Shown here: positions 11,961 through 22,482 of the stretch, piece by piece
Numbering within the stretch: position 1 is the first letter of the stretch
Layout: the number at the start of each line of letters is the position of its first letter
Assembly (NCBI GenBank): GCA_021234155.1
Contig: JAJEKV010000035.1
Span: 1,364,001-1,428,000 of the forward strand
Reading direction: 5' to 3'
Length of the DNA: 64,000 bases
Source of the DNA: Isoetes taiwanensis
Taxonomy: Eukaryota; Streptophyta; Lycopodiopsida; Isoetales; Isoetaceae
Position numbers and translations under genes: made by a program
The notes under the pieces: generated by a model
The model's database searches: none
What the model was told of the DNA's origin: nothing
Seen by the model: only the letters and a program-made list of their open reading frames with translations

Positions 11961-13059
11961 GTTTGGAATTTCATTATTATAGTTTGAGGTTCATGTTTGC
12001 AGTTTGGGGTCTAAGATTGATAATCAACTATTGTTTTGTTCTTAGATGCAACTCTATAAAGCTTTCAAAGCAAAACATCTAAATATCAAAGTTGGAGCTT
12101 CAGCTTTTCAAAATTTGAAGCTGTGGTTTGTAGTGAAGCTAGCAGAGTATAACACTTGTTATTGCATACATCATGTCAGGTTACAAATGTTATTGGATGG
12201 TTTAACTAAATTCAGGAAGAAACACTCAAAGTCATGTACTTGTGAGTGCAAGATTTTTACAGACATCAGTGATCTTTGGAAATGGATTGTTTGCCAGAAG
12301 GGTGAGATTGATGAATTCTATAGTAAGGATTGCCTTGACGGTACTTGTAGTGAGTGTGGGATAAAGAAGGTTGCAATCTGCCCCAAGGAATTAGAGAGTG
12401 CGGAGATTGTGAAATGGGAGCACATCGACTATGAACATGGAGATGTGGATAAATGTGAAGAGCCTAAGAAAGTTTTGAAACACCAATACAAAGAGACCAC
12501 ACCAGTAGTGCTAATAAGCAAACTCAAAGACAGGTTGGAAAAATTTCCCCTCCACAATTTTAAATACAAATGGCAAGATAAACAGTTTCGTGAAATGCTC
12601 AAAAATCTCCCTTCAGATGTCATAGTGTCAGTGGTAGATTTTGCAAAAAATTACACACTGAAAGAGAGAACACAGATGCAATCTCAGTATTGGACAAGCA
12701 TACAAGTGACCATTCTTGTTCACATTACTTATCATGTGGCTGAGAATGATGAAGTAGTAAAAGAAAAACATTATTACATATCAGATGACCGTAAACATGA
12801 CATCTTATTCATACTGACGTGCTTTATGTACTTCCAATTATATGGAAGAAGCGAGGAATTTGAGGCTCCGCGTAAGTATTTGAATTTTTTAGATGGTCTT
12901 TTGCATCCTGATTCAAGGCTGCCAAGGCCATTTTATTTTATTGCTATATACAACTACAACTACATCCTTGCACAACCATCATTCTGGGGAAAGGAACGCA
13001 TGTTTTGGCGTTACGCCATTTTCGGCATGAAATCCATCTATAAGCTGAGCTTTCTATAG

Positions 13060-13499
13060 CGCATGCTTTCTTTGGCTCTGTCTGCTATATATCCATGCCT
13101 CATCGACATTTTCTCTGAGCTAAATTCTGTTGGTTCTAGAGTTTCCCTCCCTCCCTCCTCTGAGTCTAGTCACCTGGCATCGGCTCGCCTTAACAACTGT
13201 TGGTCTCTTCTCATTTCACCTAGTGAGGGCTGGATCGACTGTTCTCTTTTATATGTTTGTGGTTGATGGCATCTGCAATTTTTCAGCGTAGCACTTGTCG
13301 CTTCTGGAGGGCACCTAGGGGCAGACCCCCGCGGTCGGGTCTAGACGATTTCTATCTTACTCTCTCTGGGCGTAGCTCTGTGGCTTCCGAGTATTCTCAT
13401 TTGTTGTGTCTTTATCTCTGGAATCTTTTTTTCGTCCTGCTCGCATGTTTTTTTTTTTTTCGGTTGGTATTCTGATGCTTGGCCCGTGAGGGCGTCTAA
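13060..13499. other. Unassigned insert between transposase and ParB-like exon
   Basis: Pyrimidine-rich sequence with CTCCCTCCCTCC and a 13-T run before the next exon. It contains no recognisable protein. It may be an intron, or a short insertion that replaced the transposase C-terminus. Confidence 0.35.
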
Positions 13500-13502
13500 C
13501 CC

Positions 13503-14057
13503 TTTGTCCCTAAAGATGAGTCTGGTGAGAGACCGTTGCAAGTGCGAAAAATTTACTCTGGTCATTTGTCTGCTCTTAAGGAACATATAAGGGATAGACC
13601 AAATGCAGCAACAGCACCGCACATTTGCATTCTTGACCCTTCCCAGTGCACGGACGGGGATTTTTTTGTAAAGGAAGAGGATGAAAGTTACAAGTATTTT
13701 GTTTTAGGGGGCACCCACAACTTTAAGGCGAGAAGGCAGCTTTATAAAGAAACTAAAGAACACTGCTTCTCGAAAATATTTGCATTTGTTTACGTGGGTG
13801 TCACTGACTCTGAAGCCAAGTTGCTTGCTATGAGCCATAATGTGGACAATGAATATCGGATGAGCATGAGCTTCACTGACAAAATCAAGTTTATGCATAA
13901 GGAATATGAACTTTTTAGGTCGGAGCATCAGGGTGATAAAGATATCAAAGATGATCAAAATCTTTACCTGGCTCTTAAAGAGCAGTGTGCTACAGAGTGT
14001 TGCTTAACTTATAACTCCACTGATGCCAATGCTTCTCTGACAACTAATTCCAACTAG
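13503..14057 (+). pseudogene. ParB-like (ParB/sulfiredoxin fold) domain exon
   Basis: The frame is open from upstream of 13503 (VPKDESGERPLQVRKIYSG). It has FFVKEEDESYKYFVLGGTHN, which ends in the G-G-THN-F-A-R motif (YFVLGGTHNFKARRQLY) typical of ParB-like nucleotide-binding domains. KIFAFVYVGVTDSEAKLLAM and SHNVDNEYRM follow, matching the second half of the fold. ParB-like domains bind or hydrolyse CTP or cleave DNA; in phage and plasmid proteins they are often fused to DNA methyltransferases. Here the next exons encode exactly such a methyltransferase. The first exon start is not defined, because an acceptor lies somewhere in 13470-13515. This exon itself shows no internal stop before 14055. 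Confidence 0.6.
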
Positions 14058-14164
14058 CTTTTAGGCGTGGACGTGTAAGATAACTTTCTTCTCCGAGTTT
14101 TTTGACCATGCGTGCATGGCTGTGAAGTTTTCTTACCTTTATTTCTTTCTTCTTCCTTTGTAGG

Positions 14165-14560
14165 TCTGGGAACTTCAAGAATTTTTTTTTTGATATGTTT
14201 GCTGAGGGTACTCTGAAATCCAAAGGCAAGGTGAAGGATTCAAAAAGAAAAAGAACTGAACCTGCAAAACGGAAGGACATGGGTATCATGGCGTTGAGGG
14301 AAATGCAAGGTTTAAAGAATACAGAAAAGGTTTGTGAGGTGCTGCAGAAGGTGGTCAATGGCCAATTTACCTTGGAAGAGATGCAGGGTGAATTCAAAAT
14401 GTAAGTTAAATTCCTGATCCAAAACACTAGCCATTTCTTGTTGGTAGTTTACGTTCTAGAGTTTTTTAAGACTTTCCTTACTTTTTCAGCCAAAAGGATT
14501 GTGCACTCTGTCAGCAACAACTCATGGTCCACCTTAACTGTGGCACTTGGAAAAAAGTAA
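14165..14560 (+). pseudogene. Linker exons between ParB-like and methyltransferase domains
   Basis: TTCCTTTGTAG (acceptor, ending 14164) starts a frame WELQEFFFDMFAEGTLKSKG followed by a basic segment (SKRKRTEPAKRKD) and TEKVCEVLQKVVNGQF, up to a GTAAGT donor at about 14401. The next acceptor CTTTTTCAG (14490) opens KDCALCQQQLMVHLNCGTW and KVKELYPMWPSEEKIN. That frame ends at a TAG which reads as a single change from CAG before YASNFTNWV. The CALC...HLNC pattern could be a small zinc-binding knuckle. Function is unknown; the basic segment may contact DNA. Confidence 0.45.
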
Positions 14561-14787
14561 AAGAATTATACCCTATGTGGCCCTCGGAAGAAAAGATAAA
14601 CTAGTATGCTTCAAATTTCACAAACTGGGTAAAATTTGTTCTTCCCCTACGTATCTTGCTATTGGACTTGTTGTGTTCCTATGCGCGCATAGCACCACAA
14701 GAAGTCTGTTACTGTGGTGCTATGCACGCCATAGGATGTCACTTAGAACTTTTGCTTTCTTGTTCTTACTAACGCTGTGTTCTGTGG

Positions 14788-15604
14788 TATTAGAAAAAGA
14801 AAGACCCCATGCCACCAGGGTTTCTTAACATGGTTAGACTGGCTAAGGAAGAGCGTGCCAAGTTAAAGAAGAAGGAAGAAGCTGAGCAAAGTTTTGTACC
14901 AACAGAATTTGAAAGGTTTGACATGTTTGGCCAGAATTGCTTATACCAGATATATCATGGAAATTGTGTCAGACTTGACCATACATTGAAACCTGGCAAT
15001 TATTTATTGTGCATTGCTGATATTCCTTATGGCTTCAAGCTACCTGATAGTCGAGTAAGATGATTCACCATTTACCTATGCTGAATTTGATTCTTTCTTG
15101 AGATGTTTCGTCAAAAATAACATTGCACCGCTTTGGAGGGTAATTGTTTTTCATTCAAGTAATCAGGCAGGTATGGTGCAAGCTGCAATGAGAGAGCACT
15201 GCAAAGCTGGTTACGAGCCTGCCATTTGGTAAATTATTTCTTTTTCCTATGCGCGCATAGCACACAATAACTCATTGGTTGCAGTTGCAGGTTGAAGACG
15301 AATGTAAGAGGAAATGGCGGTGGTGCAAGGCTTGTGAATGTTTGGGAACAGATGCACATTGGCTACCACAACATTGGTGGGCAGAGAAGCATTTTGCACT
15401 ATAATACTGCTGGAATGGATTTGCGTAATGCGTTATAATTCCCAGCAGTTATTCAAAAATTAACAGACCCAGTACACCAGGGTCATATAGTGAATCCTTA
15501 TCAGAAGCCTCAACAACTTATTAATACCCTTCTGGAGATGTTTTTACCGCCAGGGGACTGGGTCGTCGATGCCTTCTCAAGGTTAGAGACCACATTGGCT
15601 CTTT
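14788..15604 (+). pseudogene. Beta-class DNA amino-methyltransferase (N6-adenine or N4-cytosine), broken
   Basis: After an acceptor GGTATTAG (about 14792) the frame reads KKKDPMPPGFLNMVRLAKEE, a charged coiled stretch, then LYQIYHGNCVRLDHTLKPG and CIADIPYGFKLPDS. IADIPYGF aligns with catalytic motif IV (DPPY; second residue Ile here). A shifted frame continues FTYAEFDSFLRCF and WRVIVFHSSNQAGM to a GTAAAT...TTGCAG intron (15231-15290). It ends with VNPYQKPQQLINTLLEMFLP and GDWVVDAFSRLETTLA, the motif X/I block in which FSGxGT has become FSRLET. Motif IV before motif I is the beta-class order, as in CcrM. Breaks are the frameshift near 15057, TAA at 15437 and the lost SAM-binding glycines. A LINE fragment begins at 15605. 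Confidence 0.65.
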
Positions 15605-15962
15605 TTAGTTTCTCCAACTCATGCCTGTGGTCCTCCTGCTATGCTGGAGTCAGATCCCGGCCCACATATAGGGCAGTCCCCTTCAACTGCAGGATTGCTC
15701 GCTCTTGCACATCCCTGACTGTAAAGATGACTACCAGGAGACGGTCAGGACGCTGGGCCCCATGGCGTGTCGCCCTAACAATGTGTACAGGCACGTGGAA
15801 TGTCATCCGGGCCAGGATCTGTGTCTGGAGTCAGTTGATGAGGTACTCTCCTGCCTCCTCTGTCAAGGCTGCACCACCATGGCTCCTGTGTCTCCACTCC
15901 TGGAACTCTGAGGTGGTCGAGCTCGTAGTGGCTGCTATGGCATTCGCTGCTTGTGCACTTGG
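15605..15962 (-). repeat. LINE ORF1 fragment (RRM region), second copy of 26346-26730
   Basis: TTTCTCCAACTCATGCCTG through to about 15960 repeats 26356-26730 at roughly 85-90% identity in the same orientation. On the minus strand it reads TEEAGEYLIN, QILARMTFHVPVHIVRATRH and GAQRPDR, the RRM-like part of LINE ORF1. It directly abuts the methyltransferase C-terminus. Confidence 0.8.
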
Positions 15963-16823
15963 CAAAGGTGTGTGATTCGCAACTAGAAGGTTGTGAGTTC
16001 AAACCATGTCTTGTGCAACTACCTTTTTGCATCCGTGTGATGACCATATTTTGTACATACGAGTATAATGTTCGTATGATATGAATATCTGTATGGTCGT
16101 CACAGAAGCAATCAATAAATCCTTTATTACGATGAAGGTTGCGTAGCTCTTCTTGCATCGCTTCTCCTGATCTCACTATGCAAAACCCTCGCTAGTGTCT
16201 TTCGACCCACAAGAAGGTCTAACAAGACAAAAAACAAAGAAAATGGAGCCAGATACTCCTTCGATACATGACACAAGGAAGGAGAGCCTTTTCAAGATCG
16301 ATCTCTAGAACAATGTGACAAAGCAGTTGCAAACAGCTGAGAATGCAATCCACCGACCTATCAACATGCTGCTTTATTTATTTTGTGGCGTAACATAGCC
16401 CAATGTCAGAATACCCGCGTTTAGAACCAGCACTTGCAATAGAGTTCTCGCCTTCCATCTGCAAAAATGAAATTGATTGAAATTCCTTGTAGAAATTTTG
16501 TGAAATTCTCCATCTTTCTTCCGGGATTTTTGTTTGGTTAACGTTCTGGGAAGGGGGAAATTTTGGAAAGGGAGGGATAGATTCATTCAAACTGAGTTCG
16601 ATTCGATGCGTCAAGAATTCCGGCGGTGGGTTGTCTATCAGGGGATGTTCTTGCAATCATTGCGGACTTGCCACAAGAAGACAAATTGGAGTCTCGCATT
16701 GTACACCCAAAATGTAGCCCAAAAAAGCACGAATTCATCCTTCAATTTAGTACGATGTACGCACACCCTTTCATGCTATTACCCAGCTGATCAATATACA
16801 TGCCAAATATTGTGGAGAGAGAG
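15963..16823. other. Unassigned interval
   Basis: The start (15965-16005) has GGTTGTGAGTTCAAACC, a weak Pol III B-box-like string. A 92-codon minus frame (16378-16656) ends MEGENSIASAGSKRGYSDIG but has no recognisable family or clear splice sites. Nothing else stands out. Confidence 0.3.
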
Positions 16824-17485
16824 GGCAAACTCAAGTCCAAGAGCTAACGACAAGAACCAAAGCAAATCTCAAGGTATATGAGACAGGCTAAGCCTCACTC
16901 TACTGGCATCATAATCACCACATAATCATTCCATCATAATTTCTTGCACCAATTCATATCATAAACTTAACTTCATTTGAGATTAGAGAAATTGAGATAA
17001 CAAATGAGAGAATCACATAATCATACTCAAAATATGATACTTCAACATAATATTATTCAAGTGACCAAGAAAGATACTCACAACTTCAAGAACTTTGCCC
17101 AGATGTCATCTTCCAAAATTGGGCCTCCTTTCTACACGAATTTTGGCTATCTTATACAAAACTGCACTTGATCCTAGCCATCAGATCTGGGCAAATCTCA
17201 ACCTTAGATCCAAATTCTAACTACCATAAGTTCACTAGATCTTGCCAACTCAACATCAAATCTAGGCCATCTAAAGTCCTTGCAACTACCATGGTCTTCC
17301 AGATTCATGACACATCATCAGAATGTCAACCATTGAAAATATTTCTAAAAGACTTTAATACTCCTTCAAGTCCATAGGTTCCACTTCAGTACATCGTAAA
17401 TGCTTCCTCCACAATATTTGCACTATTTTTACATTTTCTCCAAATTACACCCATATAATTCTAAGCTCATTATGCAAAAATAGTC
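16824..17485. repeat. 660-bp dispersed direct repeat, copy 1
   Basis: This matches 23532-24219 at about 95% identity in the same orientation, starting GGCAAACTCAAG and ending ATTATGCAAAAATA. Copy 2 has about 28 extra bp near the end. AT-rich and non-coding; it could be part of an LTR or UTR of an element not otherwise present. Confidence 0.9.
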
Positions 17486-17955
17486 AACATTACCCCCCAA
17501 GATTATTCATCGTCCCGATGAATTCTTCAAAAATCTTTTCTTTGATCTTCATAAAATAGCATCACAACTTAACAAAAATCCAATGTCAAAATGTCTTCCA
17601 GTCTTTAAAAACATCTATAGAAGTCTTCCAAGGATACTAAAAACTTCTAACATCACCTCATCAACATCAATCATAGGGTGGCAAGTCCCATCCAGGTCAG
17701 TGGCACCCTCGCTCTACTACCTGGTATGGCGCTCTATCCCCTTCACATCACTTCTAAACGAGGTGCACCCTGGACTACCACAGTCGTCGGATCTGTCAAT
17801 CCTATGGCCCAGACTGTATGTTGGAGCTTCTTGACACCTCTCGTTTCGATTATGCTCAATTATGATTGGGGACGCCTATGATTTTAAGATGTCGAATACG
17901 AGTTTGCCTAAGGTTTTGATGGTATATCGAGCCTCTATACGGTTTGGCTTAAGCT
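17486..17955. other. Probable body of a SINE-like element or unassigned
   Basis: Downstream (minus-strand sense) of the Pol III promoter-like head at 17960-18062. It may be the SINE body to about 17640, but no second copy in the window defines its end. No protein is recognisable. Confidence 0.3.
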
Positions 17956-17959
17956 TTTA

Positions 17960-18062
17960 GAATATGAAATACGGGGATTCGAACCTCTACCAAAATAACT
18001 CAATGTCCTAATACGACTACTTTAACCAATCTAACCAGTGAGCTAATGTGACTATCTTTTAT
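17960..18062 (-). repeat. tRNA-derived SINE-like head with Pol III A and B boxes
   Basis: On the minus strand TAGCTCACTGG (18045-18035) fits the A box and GGTTCGAATCC (17985-17975) is a perfect B box, 50 nt after the A box as in tRNA genes. The arms do not form a full tRNA cloverleaf, so a tRNA-derived SINE or tRNA pseudogene is more likely than a working tRNA. Confidence 0.5.
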
Positions 18063-18475
18063 CTTAAATCTATGTTTTTTTTTATAATAACCCATTGAAT
18101 TGTTTTAGGGATATGGTCTATGGTTTCAAGAATTATATCTATATCAAATCCCCCTGGAACCCCCTGTTATTTTGCTACATATACATTTTCCATCACATTT
18201 CATATAGGTCATGGGATGCTGCTGCCTTTCTAGGTCAGCACATCCATTATGCCATCCATAATCACGTAAATAAAAAATAAAACTTGTACAACTTCCTTTG
18301 ATAGCTTGAATTCTTGAAAAAACTTGAAAATTAAATCCAATCAAATTAAAGCATAAGCACTAACCACATAATCTTGATCTTCATAGTATGATGTTTGACT
18401 TGAATAAGAATAAATAGTCTTCGTCATATAACAAAACATAATACTGACTATTGATATGCAACACATAACCAACAC

Positions 18476-18903
18476 ATAACCAACACATAACTACCATTGA
18501 GACCATTGAATCCAACACATTTAAATTAAAATCCCCCTTAAACCCCTTTTGGTTTGGGTGCATATTCACACGGGGGGTGACTCCGGGCAACGAGAGCTGT
18601 TGGATAGGCATATTCACCCCTTATTTCTTAATCTACACCCGTCGTAAAGTTCCTCGTTTGTGGGGTATGCAATTTACAAGATTTGCTATCTTTGTATAAC
18701 AACATTCACAAAATACTATAAGATTTCAAGCGGAATACTATATGGTGTTGATTTAAATGCGTGCAAAATATAAATCACGAGGGCTCTCACGCTGCCCTCA
18801 CGTCACCCGTGTGAATATGCACCCAAACCAAAGGGGGTTTAAGGGGATTTTAATTTAAATGTGTTGGATTCAATGGTCTCAATGGTAGTTATGTGTTGGT
18901 TAT
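18476..18903. mobile_element. Fold-back/MITE-like element with about 105-bp inverted arms
   Basis: 18476-18581 and 18802-18903 are near-perfect reverse complements (ACCAACACATAACTACCATT ... AATGGTAGTTATGTGTTGGT), differing by a few G/C-run indels. The 220-bp centre is unrelated between arms and has no open frame. AACCAACACAT is tandemly repeated just outside the left arm, and GTTATGTGTTGGTTATG recurs near 18984. No clear target duplication is seen. Confidence 0.85.
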
Positions 18904-18921
18904 TATACTAAAAAAAATTTT

Positions 18922-18936
18922 GGGCCCTTCGGGCCC
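18922..18936. repeat. Perfect GGGCCC-TTC-GGGCCC hairpin flanked by A and T runs
   Basis: A 6-bp G/C stem with a 3-nt loop, preceded by AAAAAAATTTT and followed by TAAAAAAAA. It resembles an intrinsic terminator in shape but lies in nuclear plant DNA just outside a fold-back element. Function is unknown. Confidence 0.7.
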
Positions 18937-19764
18937 TAAAAAAAACAAGCAGACGTAAGAATATTAATTAATGTTAATGGTTGTTATGTGTTGGTTATGA
19001 CATAAGAATATATCAATGTTGTACTATAATTACATTTCTAAGGTTTCCAATTGCATCAAATTAGGAAAGGATGGTGGTTGGGCCATATTTAAAACCTCAT
19101 AAAACTTGGATAACCACCATATTCAATACCATATTGCAACGTATGAACATCAGAATTTCAAGTGCAACTATTGTGTAACAAAAGTACCAAGATGATTGCA
19201 TCATTCCACACTAAGAATACTATCCCCAATATGAAGTAATATCGCAAGATATTTGCAATGAGAAACAAATTCTATAATCCACATTCCACGTTAGCAAAAT
19301 GTTAGGTATGGGTTGGAGTTGTTCATATGGAGTCATGAGAAAGGATAACGGACATGACATCTGGATAAAGGACTCGACATCAGTTTCACCACTTTGGTAC
19401 AAATCCAAGGTTAATGCTAGACTACATCTTTTTTTATTAAGAGGAGGGTTATGTGGAGTTCTTTCCTCTACATGCATGCATAAAAGATTTTAAAGCTCAC
19501 CACAAGTTGAAGCATATGCATATATAACTAGCAAAAGTATTCCCGCAGTTTTAAAGCTCACCACAAGTTGAAGCATATGCATATATAACTAGCAAAAGTA
19601 TTCCCACGGGCTTTGATCAACAAATGCACTTGTCTGACCTTCCACAGAAAGATAAATAGGTTGCAGAATCTGTAGAACTTTAAGGTGGATGATTACATAA
19701 TTCTGAAACATGATTTGCAGAAGCAACAATCTTAGTTTCCTATGCAATGCAAAATAAATTGAAC
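18937..19764. other. Unassigned interval with a 63-bp tandem duplication
   Basis: 19486-19548 is repeated head to tail at 19549-19608 (TTTTAAAGCTCACCACAAGT...). The remainder is AT-rich. It would be intron or downstream sequence of the possible minus-strand gene at 19765-20474, but I found no convincing third exon. Confidence 0.5.
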
Positions 19765-20474
19765 CTGCAAATAAATTATGGAACGGCCTTGTCCAAAACC
19801 AACAGATGTGAAGATGCCCTCGTTTGAAGCAACAAATGAATCTGCCAAAATCTGCCGAGCTTGAGAAGTGTTGTCGAAAGTGGTTTGCCAAAGCTCCGCA
19901 CCCCAAGCTATCATCTGGAGTACATTCCAATGCTTTCCCAGTTGGCATCTCTAGACATCAACTCTGAATAATTTCATCAGCTTCATCGTTTCTTACATGT
20001 AAATAAATGAACGGAAACACCCTTCTTCTAGAATAGAATAGATAAGCAATTACAACCACGAAATCCTCTTTCTGCGCCGCATGTAAAACCAAAAAAATAA
20101 AAATACCTTTGTTCTTCTTCTTTAAGCAATTTCAACGGATAAGCAATTACAACCACGGAATCCTCTTCTCTGCGTTCTGTGTAAAACCAAAAGAAAAAAT
20201 ATCTTTGTTCTTTAAGCATTTTAGATGCATAAACTTAATTTGTAAACATCTGGTTTTGAGCCGGATAAAGTAGCCCCGATTTCATACAAAACCATCTTTG
20301 GTCCTTGGCTTGCATGAACATCTAATACAAACGAACGGGGTTTGAAATGCAAGGGGCTAAAAAGGCCGTAGATGGGGATTCACAGGCTAGTAATAATGTG
20401 AGATACACTCTACATAACATTACGCGAGAGAGCCCATCCCCTGTTAGAAAAATGCTATCCCTGTTACTCGCCAT
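19765..20474 (-). CDS. Possible host gene start: two phase-0 exons
   Basis: Exon 1 (20474-20424) is ATG plus 16 codons (MASNRDSIFLTGDGLSR) ending at a GTAATG donor. Exon 2 (19950-19765) follows a GATGTCTAG acceptor. It reads 62 open codons in the matching phase, including MIAWGAELWQTTFDNTSQAR and ASNEGIFTSVGFGQGRSII, and ends CAG before GTTCAA. Both junctions are in phase 0, and codon content looks like real plant coding sequence. I do not recognise the protein and could not find later exons to the left, so it may be a truncated or captured gene piece. A 100-bp tandem duplication lies in the intron. Confidence 0.35.
20040..20222. repeat. Tandem duplication of about 90-100 bp
   Basis: GATAAGCAATTACAACCACG starts both halves (20040 and 20140); the halves diverge by small indels. 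It lies within the putative intron. Confidence 0.85.
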
Positions 20475-21590
20475 GTCTATCCAGAAAAATGCTTCACAAG
20501 CTTCGGAAGGAGGTGTGTTGGGGCCGTATCTGCTCGAGAATATGAGGCGAGAGAAGTCGATTCGAAGAGAGACCATATGCCTCGAACCCTAAAATATGCC
20601 CTTTCGACTCCTGCATGCAAAGGGAGGGTTGTACATATATTTTTCTTGTACATCTCGACAAATACATGGGTGCTAACCATTAAAAAAGAGCAAAAAATCA
20701 ATGCAGCATGTATGCGCACTCTAGAAATACTTATTAGTACACTCCATCAGATACATTCACCAAATCATAGCAAAACCATAGGAAAAAACAGTATAAAAAT
20801 ACAAAAGAAACCCCCTGTTATTATGCTACATATTCATACTTGAAAATCTTCCATCCGAATATAATAATTGAACTTTGAATAACTTGGAGAGAACAAGTAT
20901 CTTCGCCTTTAAACACTTGGGGCAAAATAAATGTAACTTGGTCTTGAATAATACAAATCCACATTGTTGGAAACTATAAGATACATCTTCATAAAACAAA
21001 TAGCTTAAAGAATCCTTCAATACATAGGCAAATAAATAACCTCGAAAATAACATCTTTGTAACACCAGATTGTGCTTAGAAGGACTTGAACCCCAGAGCA
21101 ACCAACTTAAAGTCCAACTTAAAGAGCATAACTAGATTTGCTGCCGCTGCTGCTTTGCAAAGACAAAATTCCTATATATTCATCCCCATTTTGCTCCTTC
21201 TTTCGTTTCCAGATTACTTTAGGCATCACAAAATGGCTACAACATCTCTAGTTGCAGTCGCTTTCTTATTCAAAATAGGTTGGGATATAGCCAAAGCATC
21301 CATTATTAGCATTTAAAATGGGGCATTTGTTCGTGATTGAATCGATGGATTCAATCCATTCTGATTTGCTCTCTTCTCAAAGGCAAGAAAAACAAAAATG
21401 CAAGGAAAATCTTACTTGTTAGAATGGCCTTTTAGATTGATTTGGGCTATGAGCAGCACATATTGAGCAGCATTATGTTGTAATTGATCTTCCCAGGGGT
21501 GCCCTATTAGCTCCTGCACGTTACGACAAAAAACTTTGCCCCAAATGCTTAGACGACCAAAAAAAGATTTGGTCAAAATACAAGTGCTAC
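20475..21590. other. Unassigned interval
   Basis: 20490-20600 could be 5' untranslated sequence of the minus-strand gene. CCCCTGTTATT.TGCTACATAT at 20813-20835 recurs at 18160-18184. On the minus strand, GGGGTTCAAGTCC (about 21079-21091) fits a B box, but I see no A box. No convincing exon was found. Confidence 0.35.
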
Positions 21591-21593
21591 ATA

Positions 21594-21735
21594 AAACGGG
21601 CGTTTTTTTGTTAAGAAAACGGCCGACGAAAATGCCACATAAGCGTTTTTAGCATCACATTTTTTTGAGGGGCGTTTTTGCATTTGAAAACGGCAAAGGG
21701 CAAAAAAGCCGAAAACGGCCGTTTTCGGTAACTAG
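21594..21735. repeat. Cluster of AAACGG/CCGTTT-containing short palindromes
   Basis: Variants of AAAACGGCCGTTTTC occur five or six times in both orientations within 140 bp, ending in GAAAACGGCCGTTTTCGG. It may be a decayed terminal repeat of a DNA transposon. No target duplication was recognised. Confidence 0.5.
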
Positions 21736-22330
21736 CCTATGCAACGAACTCCTTTTTTTTCTTATTTCTTCCACTCCTCTGTGCGTGCGGCCGGCTGTTG
21801 GGGCATGGCAGAAGATCCGGCAGCAGCTCCTCTCTTACCTCTGATTCTTTCTTCCTTGCCCATTTCCTTTTTGGTTTGATTTTTCTCTGTGCAATGGGGG
21901 CGTTAGGGCATGGCAGGAGGCAGATGGATCAGGCAACTCTTGAATATGGCAGAAGGAAGAACTAAGCAAACCGATTTATGAGAATCAGGCGTTTTTTTGT
22001 AGATGGCGAAAGGGTAACGAGAGCTGGGATATGAAATGCCAGGGGACGAAAAGGGACGAGAAAGGACTGGAGGAGATCTGTGCAACAACTCATTTACACA
22101 CTGCTGCATGTACAAACAGAATGAAATTTCCATCATTCACTGTCAAAATCTTCGTCTTCTGTAGTATCCGTTTCTGCACTCTGAAACAATCTGCAAGCCA
22201 GCCATTTTTTTGTTGTGTGATGGAGCTGATCAAATGATTTAATATGCTCTGGAAGGAGATGAATTAAATTGGCAATAATATTGAGTGTAAAAAAAAAAGG
22301 GGGGTGTGGAAACAGAATGGCTATGGGCTA
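21736..22330. other. Unassigned interval
   Basis: Mixed-composition sequence with no recognisable coding or repeat content apart from poly-A/poly-G runs near 22285. Confidence 0.35.
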
Positions 22331-22480
22331 GATAACGTCCTCTGATGAGGCGTTATGGCCCAGGAAAAATGGCCAAGGTGGCCATGTGGCCGAAATGCCT
22401 CGCACGGCCTCGGCATTTCACGGCCACATGGCCACCGAGGCTATTTTGATGGGCCATAACGCCTCATCGAGGACGATATC
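22331..22480. mobile_element. 150-bp near-perfect hairpin (MITE or fold-back)
   Basis: The outer stem GATAACGTCCTC...GAGGCGTTATGGCCCA pairs with TGGGCCATAACGCCTCATCG...GATATC. The inner stem GGTGGCCATGTGGCCG pairs with CGGCCACATGGCCACC. Paired bases cover more than two thirds of the length, with a loop near 22400-22406. Such a structure could be a MITE or yield small RNAs. Confidence 0.85.
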
Positions 22481-22482
22481 AG

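Larger units (their letters stand above)
10343..13059 (+). pseudogene. DDE-type transposase of unassigned family, interrupted
   Basis: A basic N-terminal region (RERKRQKEANEAL type, 10500-10600) runs into a GAA microsatellite. Frames then resume with YIAEVGQFILEANKNN (about 10972) and REILVDVLEHKAMEEIVGDL, then FWISNTRVSPNTG (about 11402). A probable intron ends TTGTTCTTAG at 12045. The following 337-codon frame (12046-13059) has a Cys cluster (CTCECKIF..., GTCSECG), LPSDVIVSVVDFAKNYTLKE, QMQSQYWTSIQVTILVHI and YYISDDRKHD. The DFA.NY...QSQYW and SDD..HD blocks resemble a recurring transposase-like family in plants and invertebrates with acidic residues in a DDE-like order. After about 12870 the similarity is lost, so the C-terminal catalytic part seems replaced. 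The family name is uncertain. Confidence 0.5.

Noticed and set aside
15963-16010. SINE or tRNA from GGTTGTGAGTTCAAACC
   Set aside because: The B box is imperfect and no A box is found at the right distance.
18922-18936. GGGCCC hairpin as an intrinsic bacterial terminator
   Set aside because: No bacterial gene is nearby, and the surroundings are plant repeats.
21060-21110. tRNA-like sequence on the minus strand from GGGGTTCAAGTCC
   Set aside because: Only the B box fits; no A box or acceptor stem.
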